From the NCBI RefSeq assembly GCF_002269505.1, contig NZ_NQKQ01000003.1, forward strand, positions 124,001 to 188,000: DNA of 64,000 nucleotides, read 5' to 3'. The stretch comes from Pseudomonas fragi. Its GTDB lineage: Bacteria; Pseudomonadota; Gammaproteobacteria; Pseudomonadales; Pseudomonadaceae. Positions 55,634-64,000 of this stretch are shown here, piece by piece. The notes beneath the pieces are model-generated. The model ran no database searches. It worked only from the letters and a program-made list of their open reading frames with translations, and was not told the origin of the DNA. The translations under genes were made by a program, and so were the position numbers. Position 1 is the stretch's first letter; each line of letters begins with the position of its first letter.

Positions 55634-56953
55634 TCAGGTGCGGGTCAGGGGCATGGCGGCATCGAGCAACGAGCGCCCGATGAAATCCTGTTCGTCGCGT
55701 ACGCCCGGCAGGGTGAAGAAATAGCCGCCACCGACAGGCTTGAGGTATTCCTCCAGCGGTTCGCCGTTGAGGCGGGTTTGCACGGCGATAAAGCCTTGCT
55801 CCAGGTCTCGCTGGTAGCAAATGAACAGCAGGCCCATGTCCAGCTGGCCGTTTTTGTTGACGCCATTGGAGTAATTGAACGGCCGGCGCAGGATCAGGCT
55901 GTTGCGCGTTTGTGCCGTGCGCGGGTTGGCCAGGCGGATATGGGCGTCCAGCTTGGTGACTTTGCCGTGGGGGTCCTTACTGTAATCCGGTACGTCGGTT
56001 TCCCGGGTGCCGTCCATGGGCGCACCGTTGGCCTTGGTGCGGCCAAAGATGCTTTCCTGCTCTTGCAGGGGGGTGCGATCCCAGCGCTCAACGAAGTTGC
56101 GGATGATACGCACCGCCTGGTAGCTGCCATTGACTGCCCACTGCGGTTCGTCATTGCCGGGCTGGACCCAGACAATCTGGTTCATGGTTGTGTTGTCGTT
56201 GGAGTCCGGGTTGGCCGAGCCGTCACGAAAACCCAGGAAGTTACGCGCACTTTGCGCAGGTTCACCGGGTTTGACCGGGGCTTGCGGTGGTACGGTGCCT
56301 TCCTGCTTCCAGCGCACCAGCAGCAAGTCGGGCAGGTTTTTTACAATGTCACGCAAAGCGTGGATGTTGGTGTCCGCGGTATTGGCGCAGAACTGCAGGC
56401 TCAAGTCGCCATGGCATTGGGCCGGGTCCAGGGCATCGTTGGGAAAGCCTTGCATGCGGCTCAAGCGCTTGGGCTTGACGTTGGCCAGGGCAAAACGCTC
56501 ATCGAACAGGGACTCGCCCACCGACACGGTGATGGTCAGGTTGTCCGGGGTGACCACCGGGCCGAGAATGCCCGAATCCACCGGCGGCAGCTTGGGGTCG
56601 ACCTGGGCGACCGGTCCGCCTTTTACCAGAAAGGCGATTCGCTCATTGAGCGTTCGCAGCAGGCGTTCGAGGTCTTCGCGGTTCGTGGCCAGCACATCAA
56701 AGGCCACCAGCATGCCCGCGGCCGGGCGTGGGGTGACGATGCCGTATTGATGCTGGCCGTGAAAGGCGTGATGGTCCTGGGTCTTGTCGCTGCTGGGTGC
56801 CTGGGTGACTTGCGTACTGCCGGGGTTGTTGGCAGCCATGGCCGGACAGCTTAATGCACCGCCGGCCAGTGCGGCGCCGGCGACCCCCATGCCCATGAGG
56901 ATGCGCCGGCGTTGCAGGTTGAACTCGTTCGGGGTGTGTTCTGAATCGCTCAT
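55634..56953 (-). CDS. efeB: EfeB, periplasmic dye-decolourising haem peroxidase
   Basis: 439 residues. A Tat signal is present ([23 protein letters not shown]) and [10 protein letters not shown] (about 244-253) is the Dyp catalytic motif with Asp; the proximal His lies in the C-terminal half. EfeB oxidises ferrous iron or acts on haem in low-iron uptake. It follows efeO after 17 bases. Confidence 0.94.
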   Translation of the reverse strand: MSDSEHTPNEFNLQRRRILMGMGVAGAALAGGALSCPAMAANNPGSTQVTQAPSSDKTQDHHAFHGQHQYGIVTPRPAAGMLVAFDVLATNREDLERLLRTLNERIAFLVKGGPVAQVDPKLPPVDSGILGPVVTPDNLTITVSVGESLFDERFALANVKPKRLSRMQGFPNDALDPAQCHGDLSLQFCANTADTNIHALRDIVKNLPDLLLVRWKQEGTVPPQAPVKPGEPAQSARNFLGFRDGSANPDSNDNTTMNQIVWVQPGNDEPQWAVNGSYQAVRIIRNFVERWDRTPLQEQESIFGRTKANGAPMDGTRETDVPDYSKDPHGKVTKLDAHIRLANPRTAQTRNSLILRRPFNYSNGVNKNGQLDMGLLFICYQRDLEQGFIAVQTRLNGEPLEEYLKPVGGGYFFTLPGVRDEQDFIGRSLLDAAMPLTRT

Positions 56954-56970
56954 GTGGGTCTCGTCTGCAA

Positions 56971-58164
56971 TTACAGGCCGCTAAGGCCGAGGGCGGGATC
57001 GATTCCATCGAGTGCATCGGCCAGAGCCTTGGCCTTGTGACTGATTTGCTGGCGTTGCCCGGCACTGACCGTGTCATAGGTGTGGAAACCCTGCGGGGTT
57101 TTCAAACCGTCGAGTTCGGCATCCAGCGCTGCGCTGGCCTCATCGATGGTGCGCAGCAAGTCGGCATTGTTCTTGGTCAGCAGGGGGCGCAGCAGATCGA
57201 CCACTTTGTGCGTTGCTTGCAGGTTGGCGGCAAAGCCATTGAGGTCGATGTGGCTGTAGCGTTCTTCTTCACCGCTGCCGGCACGGGTATCGGCCAGGTT
57301 GTGCAGGGTGCGGGCGACAATGCTGACCAGTTGCTCGGGTGGCAGCGACTGGGCCAGCAACTGCTGTTTGAGCAGTACGGTATTGGCCTGCAACTGCTGT
57401 GCAATTGGGGTCAGTCCCTGGGTGGTGTGCTGCTCGAACAGGCCGTATTCAAGACGGTGGAAGCCGATAAAGCCCGGGTCCTGTTCGCGTTTTTCGAAAT
57501 AGTCGGCGCGGGCGTTGATGCTGTTGTCCAGTTCGGCCAGGCGCTGTGCTGCCGGGGCCAGGCGCTGGTACGCCTCGCGAGCCGGTACATATAAGGCTTG
57601 TGCCTGAACCAGGTCGCCTGCGGCAATGGCCTGGGACAGGGCATCTACGGCCTTTGTAAGGGCGCTGCCCTGGCTGCTCAGGTAAACCCGGAATTCCGAC
57701 AGTGGACCGATAAAAGCCACCATGGCCGGGCGGGCCCTGGCGCTGGCTTCGGACGCCGCGGTTGGGGTGACATGCAAGGTGCCGCGCGGATTGCTGAGCA
57801 AGCCGCAGGTGATCGCGTAGTCGCCGGGTGCGAGGGTGGCATTGATTACCTGGCTCAGGCCCGGGGCGATATTTTCCCGTTCTTCGACGACCAGCACGCC
57901 ATCGAGGATTTCCCATTCCACGGCGCGTTCGGACGCGTTGACGATGCGGAAACTGTTGAAGCCGGCGGGCACGGTCAGGGCATTGGGCTCGCAACTGTGC
58001 GGGTGGATGGTGACCGTGACTTCGTTGCCGTGAACCTTGCGCTTGGCCGCAGCCAGTTGCGAGGCGTAGTAGAACAACCCGCCGGCCGCGATCATCACGA
58101 TTACCGAGCCGGCCACAGCCCAGCGCAAGGCGCGTGGCGGTGTACCGCTTGCAGGGGTAGGCAT
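56971..58164 (-). CDS. efeO: EfeO, cupredoxin-M75 iron-binding protein
   Basis: 397 residues. A membrane anchor or signal (about 15-35, AVAGSVIVMIAAGGLFYYAS) is followed by a cupredoxin-like domain (VTIHPHSCEPNALTVPAGFNSFRIVN, 45-140) and an M75 domain with FIGFHRLEYGLFE. It delivers iron to EfeU. It starts eight bases after the efeU stop. Confidence 0.94.
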   Translation of the reverse strand: MPTPASGTPPRALRWAVAGSVIVMIAAGGLFYYASQLAAAKRKVHGNEVTVTIHPHSCEPNALTVPAGFNSFRIVNASERAVEWEILDGVLVVEERENIAPGLSQVINATLAPGDYAITCGLLSNPRGTLHVTPTAASEASARARPAMVAFIGPLSEFRVYLSSQGSALTKAVDALSQAIAAGDLVQAQALYVPAREAYQRLAPAAQRLAELDNSINARADYFEKREQDPGFIGFHRLEYGLFEQHTTQGLTPIAQQLQANTVLLKQQLLAQSLPPEQLVSIVARTLHNLADTRAGSGEEERYSHIDLNGFAANLQATHKVVDLLRPLLTKNNADLLRTIDEASAALDAELDGLKTPQGFHTYDTVSAGQRQQISHKAKALADALDGIDPALGLSGL

Positions 58165-58172
58165 GCTTGACC

Positions 58173-59015
58173 TTATGGGTTTGTTACTGAGGAGGAGTGC
58201 GCGGTGCTGGTCGGCGCCGGTGAGCGAAAGAACATCACCAGCGTGACCACCAGATAAATCACATAGGCACCGAGTACGCTGACCGTGGGAGCGTCCTGGT
58301 AACCGAACATCCCAGCGAGCACCGAGCCCAGCGGGCCATCCATTGGCAAATGGGCGCTGATATCAAAGACCACGTCTTGCCAGTGGTTCCACAAGCCTGC
58401 CTCGTGCAGCGCCTGCACTGAATTGGCCAGAATGCCTGCGGCTACCACGAGGATGAAGAGGCCGGTCCAGCGGAAAAACAGCCCGAGATTGAGGCGCATG
58501 CTGCCGCTATAAATGGCGAAGCCCACGCCGATCGCCAGGATCAGCCCAAGCAGGGCGCCAATCGGTGCGCCGGGACCTTCGCTTTGCTGGAAGACGGCGA
58601 GCAGGAAAAATACGGTTTCGAGCCCTTCGCGGGCGACGGCGAAAAAGACCATGGCGATCAGGGCTGTGACCTGATGTTTGGAGCCGGCGAGGGCGTGGTC
58701 GAGGGATGAATGCAGCGAGTGTTTGATTGAGCGCGCGACCTTGCGCATCCAGAACACCATCGAGCTGAGAATGCCGACTGCGACAAGGCCGACAATGCCT
58801 TCAAACAGTTCTTGCTGCTTTTGCGGGAATTCAGCGCTCATCAATTCCAGGCCGCCACCCACCAGCAACGACAGGGCGGCGGCCAGAAACACGCCGATCC
58901 ATACAGCGGGCATCCACTGGCCGCGGCCGGTTTGCTTGAGGTAACTGGCAATGATGCCGACGATTAGTGCGGCCTCAATCCCTTCGCGCAGCATGATCAG
59001 AAATGGAACCAGCAT
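58173..59015 (-). CDS. efeU: EfeU, FTR1-family iron permease
   Basis: 280 residues with seven membrane segments. Two REGxE iron motifs are intact: LREGIEAALIVGII (about 9-13) and AREGLETVFFLL (about 128-132). It imports iron with EfeO and EfeB. ATG 59015 is 17 bases after an inverted repeat. First gene of the four-gene operon. Confidence 0.95.
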   Translation of the reverse strand: MLVPFLIMLREGIEAALIVGIIASYLKQTGRGQWMPAVWIGVFLAAALSLLVGGGLELMSAEFPQKQQELFEGIVGLVAVGILSSMVFWMRKVARSIKHSLHSSLDHALAGSKHQVTALIAMVFFAVAREGLETVFFLLAVFQQSEGPGAPIGALLGLILAIGVGFAIYSGSMRLNLGLFFRWTGLFILVVAAGILANSVQALHEAGLWNHWQDVVFDISAHLPMDGPLGSVLAGMFGYQDAPTVSVLGAYVIYLVVTLVMFFRSPAPTSTAHSSSVTNP

Positions 59016-59031
59016 GGTGGGCTACCGCGTC

Positions 59032-59057
59032 ACAAATTAGTTAGGGTGCTAATTTGT
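59032..59057. promoter_or_regulatory. inverted repeat before efeU
   Basis: ACAAATTAG-TTAGGGTG-CTAATTTGT, a perfect nine-base inverted repeat with an eight-base spacer, 17 bases upstream of the efeU start. It could be an operator or a leader hairpin. It does not match the Fur consensus. Confidence 0.45.
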
Positions 59058-59145
59058 AACATACTGATACGTATTGCCAAACAAGAATCGATTGCATTTG
59101 CTGAACGGTAGCTGAACGAAGATGGGTGTGCCAGCGCAGAGCCTT

Positions 59146-59308
59146 TGTAGCCGCTGACGAGCGGAGCGAGGCTGCGTCCGGTTGCGAAGCGACCGTAAAA
59201 CCTGAGCCCGGGATATATCTGAACGAGCGCAGTATCCGGTTCTACGACGGCTGCGTTGCCTTGGCGCACCAAACCGGTCGCAGCCTTCGTTCCTCGACAG
59301 CGGCTACA
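59146..59308. repeat. large imperfect palindromic repeat
   Basis: TGTAGCCGCTGACGAGCGGA and following bases at 59146-59181, matched by an imperfect complement at 59274-59308 ending CGACAGCGGCTACA. About 90 bases lie between. It is the same class as 17240-17349. The flanks up to 59488 hold another hairpin (TCCCGGCATCCATGCCGGGA) and no gene. Confidence 0.8.
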
Positions 59309-59488
59309 GGAAAACAGTTAACTCGAGTGCATATCGCGGCTCTCCCGGCATCCATGCCGGGAGGCCCACTGCGCAGAACCTCCTCTCGGCCTCCCGATGG
59401 GGCGGGTAGATCAAGATCAAAGTCCCGCCGAGGCGGCCGCCCGGCCGCCCTGTTGGCGTCAGTGTGTGCTGCACAATCTTTGTAACTG

Positions 59489-60490
59489 TTACGGTGAAGT
59501 CTTGCTTTCTTCTTCGGGTTTTTTCAACGCCTGCAAGCTTTCCAGTGCGGCTTCAGCTTTGATAGCGCGCAGGGAAAGGGCTGCGTGGCTTTCCTGGATC
59601 TGGGCGTGGGCCTGCTTCAACCCTTCGCTTTCCTCAGTCGCAACCCGCAGACGCTCCTCAAGCAGGGTGCGCTCACTCTGCAGTTGGCCAAGCTGGGCGG
59701 TGAGCTGGCTATTGAGGTTGGTCAGCTTGTGTTGCTGGTCACTGACCTGATTCAGTTCCTTGTTCAGGGCGCGGCTCTCGCTCAGTACACGTTCATTGTC
59801 GCGATGTAGCTGGGTGATTTCGTCCTGGCGCACCAACGCACTTTGCTGGGCCTGGCGCAGTTCCATCTGCACTTGCTGCAACTGGCCTTCGTGGCGACGC
59901 TGATCCTGTTCGCGCTGTTCCTTGACGGCGTTACGGTAATGCTCCAGTGCATCGCGGGCATGCAGGTGCTTTTCTTCCAGCGAGCGGATCTGCTCGTCAC
60001 GGTCCTTGAGGCGCAGGTCAAAGTCGCTGCACGCCTGATTCAGGGCGGCATTGCGGGTCTGCTCGGTTTGCAGCATGGAGCGGGTGGCGTCGAGGTTGGC
60101 GCTTTCCTGCTGCAGTGCTGTGCCCTGAATCTCAAGTTGCTGCTCCAGTTGAGCGCGGGCGTCCTGTGTTTCGCTGAGCTGCGTCTGCAGTTGCACCTTG
60201 AGCTGTTCGTAATGCGCCTGGGCCCGGTCAATGGGCTCCTGCGCCTGTTCCTGCAGGCGTTGGGCGAGGCGGGCGACCAGTTCCGTCAACTCGTCGTCCA
60301 GATGCTCGCGTGGTATGGCGCGGCGCGAATCCGCCTCGTCCAGCTCTTTCAGGTAGCGGTGGATCGTGGTCTTTGACCCGGTATTTCCCATCTCGATACG
60401 TACCGCATCAATGCTCGGGTGCTCGCCACGGGCCAGGATCGCCGTGCGTGCAATTTGTACTACTGCCTTGTTTACACCGCCACGGGCCAT
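59489..60490 (-). CDS. KfrA-like DNA-binding protein with long coiled coil
   Basis: 333 residues. The N-terminal about 110 residues form the KfrA_N DNA-binding domain (VNKAVVQIARTAILARGEHPSIDAVRIEMGNTGSKTTIHRYLKEL). Residues from about 105 to 330 are a Gln/Glu/Leu-rich coiled coil. Plasmid KfrA proteins bind repeats in their own promoter and form filament-like assemblies for partition. This one is chromosomal and divergent from a tyrosine recombinase with 179 bases between, so it may control or architecturally assist that enzyme. It lacks a catalytic domain. Confidence 0.88.
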   Translation of the reverse strand: MARGGVNKAVVQIARTAILARGEHPSIDAVRIEMGNTGSKTTIHRYLKELDEADSRRAIPREHLDDELTELVARLAQRLQEQAQEPIDRAQAHYEQLKVQLQTQLSETQDARAQLEQQLEIQGTALQQESANLDATRSMLQTEQTRNAALNQACSDFDLRLKDRDEQIRSLEEKHLHARDALEHYRNAVKEQREQDQRRHEGQLQQVQMELRQAQQSALVRQDEITQLHRDNERVLSESRALNKELNQVSDQQHKLTNLNSQLTAQLGQLQSERTLLEERLRVATEESEGLKQAHAQIQESHAALSLRAIKAEAALESLQALKKPEEESKTSP

Positions 60491-60580
60491 GGCTGTCTCC
60501 TACGATTATGTACTGTGGTATGTATCATGTAATTACGTACTATATTAGCACAATAATTTTGCTTAATTTTGTTAAAAATG

Positions 60581-60609
60581 ACACGGGATATACTGGTATT
60601 ATCCCGTGT
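60581..60609. promoter_or_regulatory. perfect inverted repeat between KfrA-like and recombinase genes
   Basis: ACACGGGATA-TACTGGTAT-TATCCCGTGT: perfect ten-base arms with a nine-base spacer, in the AT-rich divergent promoter region 60491-60669. This geometry is close to a tyrosine recombinase core site (arms about 11, spacer 6-8) or an operator for the KfrA-like protein. No assay-like evidence separates the two. Confidence 0.6.
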
Positions 60610-60669
60610 TAGAGCCTTGGAACTGCTTTTAAGGCCCGTTTTCAGTACGCCAGACAAGAGAACTGCCCC

Positions 60670-61608
60670 ATGAGCGAGCTGGATCGCTATTTAAATGCTG
60701 CGACCCGCGACAACACCCGTCGCAGCTATCGGGCTGCCATCGAACACTTCGAAGTGAGCTGGGGCGGGTTTCTGCCCGCCACCAGCGACAGCGTGGCGCG
60801 CTATCTGGTGGCCCATGCCGGGCAACTGTCGATCAACACCCTCAAGCTGCGCCTGTCAGCCATTGCCCAGTGGCACAACAGCCAGGGGTTTGCCGACCCG
60901 ACCAAGGCGCCCGTGGTGCGCAAGGTGTTCAAGGGCATACGGGCATTGCATCCCGTGCAAGAAAAGCAGGCTGCGCCCTTGCAATTGCAGCACCTTGAAA
61001 AAGTGGTCGAATGGCTGGAGGGTGAGGCCCTGGCGGCGCTAGCCTGCGGTGATCAACCAGGGTTGTTGCGCGCAAGGCGCGACGCCGCCCTGATCCTGCT
61101 CGGCTTCTGGCGCGGGTTTCGCAGTGATGAGTTGTGCCGCTTGCAAGTTGAGCATGTGCAGGCTGTAGAAGGGGCCGGCATTACCCTGTACCTGCCGCGC
61201 AGCAAAAGCGACCGCGACAACCTCGGCAAAACCTTTCAAACCCCGGCGCTGCTGCGGCTGTGCCCGGTACGCGCCTATATCGAATGGCTCAATACGGCAG
61301 CGCTGGTGCGCGGCCCCGTGTTTCGCGGGATCGATCGCTGGGGCAACCTGGGGGAGGAGGGGTTGCACGCCAACAGCGTGATCCCGCTGCTGCGCCAAGC
61401 CCTGGAGCGCGCGGGCATCCCGGCCGAGCAATACACCAGCCACTCATTGCGTCGCGGTTTTGCAACATGGGCCCATCAAAGTGGCTGGGACTTGAAGTCG
61501 CTGATGAATTACGTCGGCTGGAAAGACATCAAGTCAGCCATGCGCTATGTTGAAGCCAGCCCGTTTACCGGGATGAGCATCACCGCGCAAAAAAACATCG
61601 GCAACTGA
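60670..61608 (+). CDS. tyrosine site-specific recombinase (integrase-like)
   Basis: 312 residues. The N-terminal SAM-like core-binding domain (about 1-105) precedes a catalytic domain with every active residue: Arg in GFRSDELCRLQ, Lys in LPRSKSDRDN, HSLRRG (His and Arg), the second His position replaced by Trp in GWKDIKSAMRYVE, and the nucleophile Tyr there. It is compact and lacks an arm-binding domain. Neighbouring genes are conserved housekeeping ones, so it is not obviously on a phage. It could act on a chromosomal site such as the inverted repeat at 60581. Confidence 0.88.
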   Translation: MSELDRYLNAATRDNTRRSYRAAIEHFEVSWGGFLPATSDSVARYLVAHAGQLSINTLKLRLSAIAQWHNSQGFADPTKAPVVRKVFKGIRALHPVQEKQAAPLQLQHLEKVVEWLEGEALAALACGDQPGLLRARRDAALILLGFWRGFRSDELCRLQVEHVQAVEGAGITLYLPRSKSDRDNLGKTFQTPALLRLCPVRAYIEWLNTAALVRGPVFRGIDRWGNLGEEGLHANSVIPLLRQALERAGIPAEQYTSHSLRRGFATWAHQSGWDLKSLMNYVGWKDIKSAMRYVEASPFTGMSITAQKNIGN

Positions 61609-61780
61609 TCGACATCAAGTTGAAACCTGTTCAGGTGGATCATATTTAGTTTTCGGCTATTTATAGGTACGCCTGATAGCTAAAACCAATCGTCAGCATC
61701 AGCTTTGCCAATGAGCCAGATACGAAATGTGTTGTTAGGATTCACCCCATCAACTTTTCAACCCTGACGGAGAGTCAACG

Positions 61781-62344
61781 ATGCCTATCATCAACAGCCA
61801 AGTTAAACCATTCAAAGCAACTGCCTACAAAAACGGCAGCTTCGTGGAAGTGTCGGACGCTGACCTGAAAGGCAAGTGGTCTGTCGTGTTCTTCTACCCA
61901 GCCGACTTCACCTTCGTTTGCCCAACCGAACTGGAAGACCTGGCTGACAACTACGAAGAGTTCAAAAAACTCGGCGTGGAAATCTACAGCGTGTCGACCG
62001 ACACCCATTTTGCCCACGCTGCCTGGCACAACACTTCGCCAGCCATCGGCAAAATCCAGTACACCATGATCGGCGACCCTACGCTGACCATCTCGCGCAA
62101 CTTCGACGTGCTGATCGAAGAAGCTGGCCTGGCTGACCGCGGTACTTTCGTGATCAACCCAGAAGGTCAGATCAAGATCGTTGAACTGAACGACGGCGGC
62201 GTTGGCCGCGACGCTTCCGAGCTGCTGCGCAAAATCAAGGCTGCTCAGTACGTCGCTGCCCACCCGGGCGAAGTGTGCCCGGCTAAGTGGAAAGAAGGTG
62301 AATCCACCTTGGCTCCATCGCTGGACCTGGTCGGCAAGATCTAA
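61781..62344 (+). CDS. ahpC: alkyl hydroperoxide reductase peroxiredoxin
   Basis: 187 residues, typical 2-Cys Prx1/AhpC. The peroxidatic cysteine is in [12 protein letters not shown] (Cys47) and the resolving cysteine in [10 protein letters not shown] (near 166). It reduces peroxides with AhpF. A GGAGAG ribosome site precedes the start. The upstream gap 61609-61780 has ATAG/CTAT elements but no good match to the full OxyR site. Confidence 0.96.
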   Translation: MPIINSQVKPFKATAYKNGSFVEVSDADLKGKWSVVFFYPADFTFVCPTELEDLADNYEEFKKLGVEIYSVSTDTHFAHAAWHNTSPAIGKIQYTMIGDPTLTISRNFDVLIEEAGLADRGTFVINPEGQIKIVELNDGGVGRDASELLRKIKAAQYVAAHPGEVCPAKWKEGESTLAPSLDLVGKI

Positions 62345-62402
62345 GTCTGTGATGAACCCTAGGGCGGTGATCCGCACCTGAGTTGCAAGCAGCATCGCCC
62401 TC

Positions 62403-62437
62403 AAAACGCCCGGGCGACATTCGCTCGGGCGTTTTTT
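62403..62437 (+). terminator. rho-independent terminator between ahpC and ahpF
   Basis: AAAACGCCCG / CGGGCGTTTT stem with a short inner pairing and an eight-T run. It should reduce read-through to ahpF, keeping AhpC in excess. Confidence 0.9.
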
Positions 62438-62471
62438 TTACACAGAATTCAGTATTAAGGAGATCGCCCGT

Positions 62472-64000
62472 ATGTTGGACGCCAATCTAAAAGCTCAGTT
62501 GAAGTCATACCTGGAGCGGGTCACGCAGCCGATCGAGATTGTTGCTTCTCTCGACGACGGTGCGAAATCCCGTGAAATGCATGACCTGTTGAAAGAAATC
62601 GCCAGCCTTTCCAGCATGATTACCCTGCTGGACAACGGTAATGATGCGCGCAAGCCTTCGTTCTCGCTGAACCGCCCGGGCGGCGATATCAGCCTGCGTT
62701 TTGCAGGTATCCCCATGGGCCACGAATTTACGTCGCTGGTGCTGGCCTTGCTGCAAGTCGGCGGCCACCCATCGAAAGCCAGTGCCGAAGTGATTGAACA
62801 GATTCGCTCCCTTAAAGGCGAGTTCAACTTCGAGACCTATTTCTCGCTGTCCTGCCAGAACTGCCCTGACGTTGTGCAGGCACTGAACTTGATGGCAGTG
62901 CTTAACCCGAACATTCGCCACGTAGCGATTGACGGCGCCCTGTTCCAGGACGAAGTCACCGAACGCCAAGTGATGGCGGTGCCCAGCGTTTACCTCAACG
63001 GTGTCAACTTTGGCCAGGGCCGCATGGGCCTGGAAGAGATTCTTGGCAAGCTGGACACCAGTGCCATTGAGCGTCAGGCCGAAAAAATCAGCGCCAAGGA
63101 AGCCTTTGACGTACTGGTGATCGGTGGCGGCCCGGCGGGTGCAGCAGCGGCTATCTATGCTGCGCGTAAAGGCATCCGCACCGGTGTGGCAGCCGAGCGC
63201 TTCGGCGGTCAGGTGCTGGACACCATGGCCATCGAGAACTTTATCTCGGTGCAGGAAACCGAAGGGCCGAAACTGGCCACTGCTCTTGAAGAACACGTCA
63301 AGCAATACGACGTCGATATCATGAACCTGCAGCGTGCCGACAAGCTGATTGCCGGCAAGCCGGGTGAGTTGCACGAAGTCAAATTTGCCAGCGGTGCTTC
63401 GCTCAAGGCCAGGACCGTGATCCTGGCCACCGGTGCCCGCTGGCGCGAGATGAATGTGCCTGGCGAGCAGGAATACCGCAGCCGTGGCGTTGCCTACTGC
63501 CCGCACTGTGATGGCCCGCTGTTCAAGGGCAAACGCGTTGCGGTAATCGGTGGCGGTAACTCCGGCGTTGAAGCGGCCATCGACCTGGCCGGCATTGTGG
63601 CGCACGTGACCTTGCTGGAGTTCGATACCAAGCTGCGCGCCGATGCCGTCTTGCAACGCAAGCTGCACAGCCTGCCGAACGTGAAGGTCATCACCAACGC
63701 GCAAACCACCGAGGTCACCGGTGACGGGCAGAAAGTCAACGGCCTGCGCTACAAGGATCGTCAGTCGGGTGAAACCCACACGGTCGAACTGGAAGGTATC
63801 TTCGTGCAGATTGGCCTGTTGCCAAACACTGATTGGCTCAAAGGTACGGTCGAGCTTACGCCACGCGGTGAGATCGTGGTCGATGCGCGCGGCGAAACGT
63901 CCATCCCCGGCATTTTTGCTGCCGGTGACGTCACTACCGTGCCGTACAAGCAGATCGTTATTGCTGTAGGTGAGGGCGCCAAGGCCTCGCTGAGTGCCTT
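62472..64000 (+). CDS. ahpF: alkyl hydroperoxide reductase flavoprotein, partial (3' end outside window)
   Basis: The frame from ATG 62472 (AAGGAG nine bases upstream) runs open to the window end, about 509 residues of the usual 520. The N-terminal two thioredoxin-like folds carry SCQNCPD (about 137-140). The pyridine nucleotide-disulfide domain has FAD motif [14 protein letters not shown], the redox CPHCDG and NAD motif [14 protein letters not shown]. It transfers electrons from NADH to AhpC. No frameshift is seen. Confidence 0.96.
   Translation, partial: MLDANLKAQLKSYLERVTQPIEIVASLDDGAKSREMHDLLKEIASLSSMITLLDNGNDARKPSFSLNRPGGDISLRFAGIPMGHEFTSLVLALLQVGGHPSKASAEVIEQIRSLKGEFNFETYFSLSCQNCPDVVQALNLMAVLNPNIRHVAIDGALFQDEVTERQVMAVPSVYLNGVNFGQGRMGLEEILGKLDTSAIERQAEKISAKEAFDVLVIGGGPAGAAAAIYAARKGIRTGVAAERFGGQVLDTMAIENFISVQETEGPKLATALEEHVKQYDVDIMNLQRADKLIAGKPGELHEVKFASGASLKARTVILATGARWREMNVPGEQEYRSRGVAYCPHCDGPLFKGKRVAVIGGGNSGVEAAIDLAGIVAHVTLLEFDTKLRADAVLQRKLHSLPNVKVITNAQTTEVTGDGQKVNGLRYKDRQSGETHTVELEGIFVQIGLLPNTDWLKGTVELTPRGEIVVDARGETSIPGIFAAGDVTTVPYKQIVIAVGEGAKASLSA

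Noticed and set aside
60670..61608. Prophage or integrative element defined by the recombinase
   Set aside because: No phage, transfer or tRNA-linked attachment features on either side; ahpC and efe genes flank it directly.
61609..61780. OxyR site before ahpC
   Set aside because: ATAG and CTAT elements are present but their spacing (6 and 13 bases) does not fit the OxyR pattern of 11.

Overview
The window is chromosomal DNA from a Pseudomonas species, most like the P. fluorescens lineage in a broad sense. The evidence is the complete fap amyloid operon, the mannitol/arabitol operon in the order mtlEFGKDYZ, an aerobic cobalamin block (cobF, cobW, cobN and a ChlI-type ATPase), an arn lipid A operon, an OprD-type porin and many GTGGGAGC-type palindromic repeats. 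I see no rRNA, tRNA, CRISPR array or insertion sequence.

Layout. 1-6130: the edge of what looks like an iron-siderophore locus: an SbnA-like synthase (cut by the window), a Y4yA/SbnH-like PLP decarboxylase, a CitE-like lyase, a small ParB-fold protein resembling the serine kinase SbnI, and a TonB-dependent receptor, with weak Fur-like sites. 6373-8588: a LysR regulator divergent from an MDR dehydrogenase. 8901-14389: an unrecognised gene, then an overlapping pair encoding a FAN1-type VRR-NUC nuclease and an XPD-like iron-sulfur helicase with an N-terminal nuclease-like domain. 14452-17235: parvulin, a sensor-less histidine kinase and an OprD porin. 17354-26823: mannitol uptake and catabolism with its AraC regulator. 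26870-36618: cobalamin genes, with a cobalamin riboswitch in front of cobW-cobN and the ChlI/VWA chelatase subunits, interrupted by a divergent glycosyltransferase.

37273-43409: a sigma-54 activator convergent with the fapABCDEF operon. A good sigma-54 promoter lies in front of fapA. 43771-44885: pnuC-nadR nicotinamide riboside salvage. 44996-54303: arnC-A-D-T-E-F-ugd plus a second ArnT-like transferase after a terminator; arnB is absent from its usual first position. 54783-59015: efeU-efeO-efeB plus a short M75 lipoprotein-like relative, for iron uptake. 59489-61608: a KfrA-like coiled-coil protein divergent from a tyrosine recombinase, with a perfect inverted repeat between them. 61781-64000: ahpC and ahpF (cut by the window end), separated by a terminator.

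The most unusual points are the staphyloferrin-B-like gene set at the left edge, the FAN1/XPD pair, the arn operon without arnB, the sigma-54/activator pairing at fap, the stop and frame change between the chelatase subunits, and the KfrA/recombinase pair. Functions are assigned from family motifs read directly in the translations; no database search was run.
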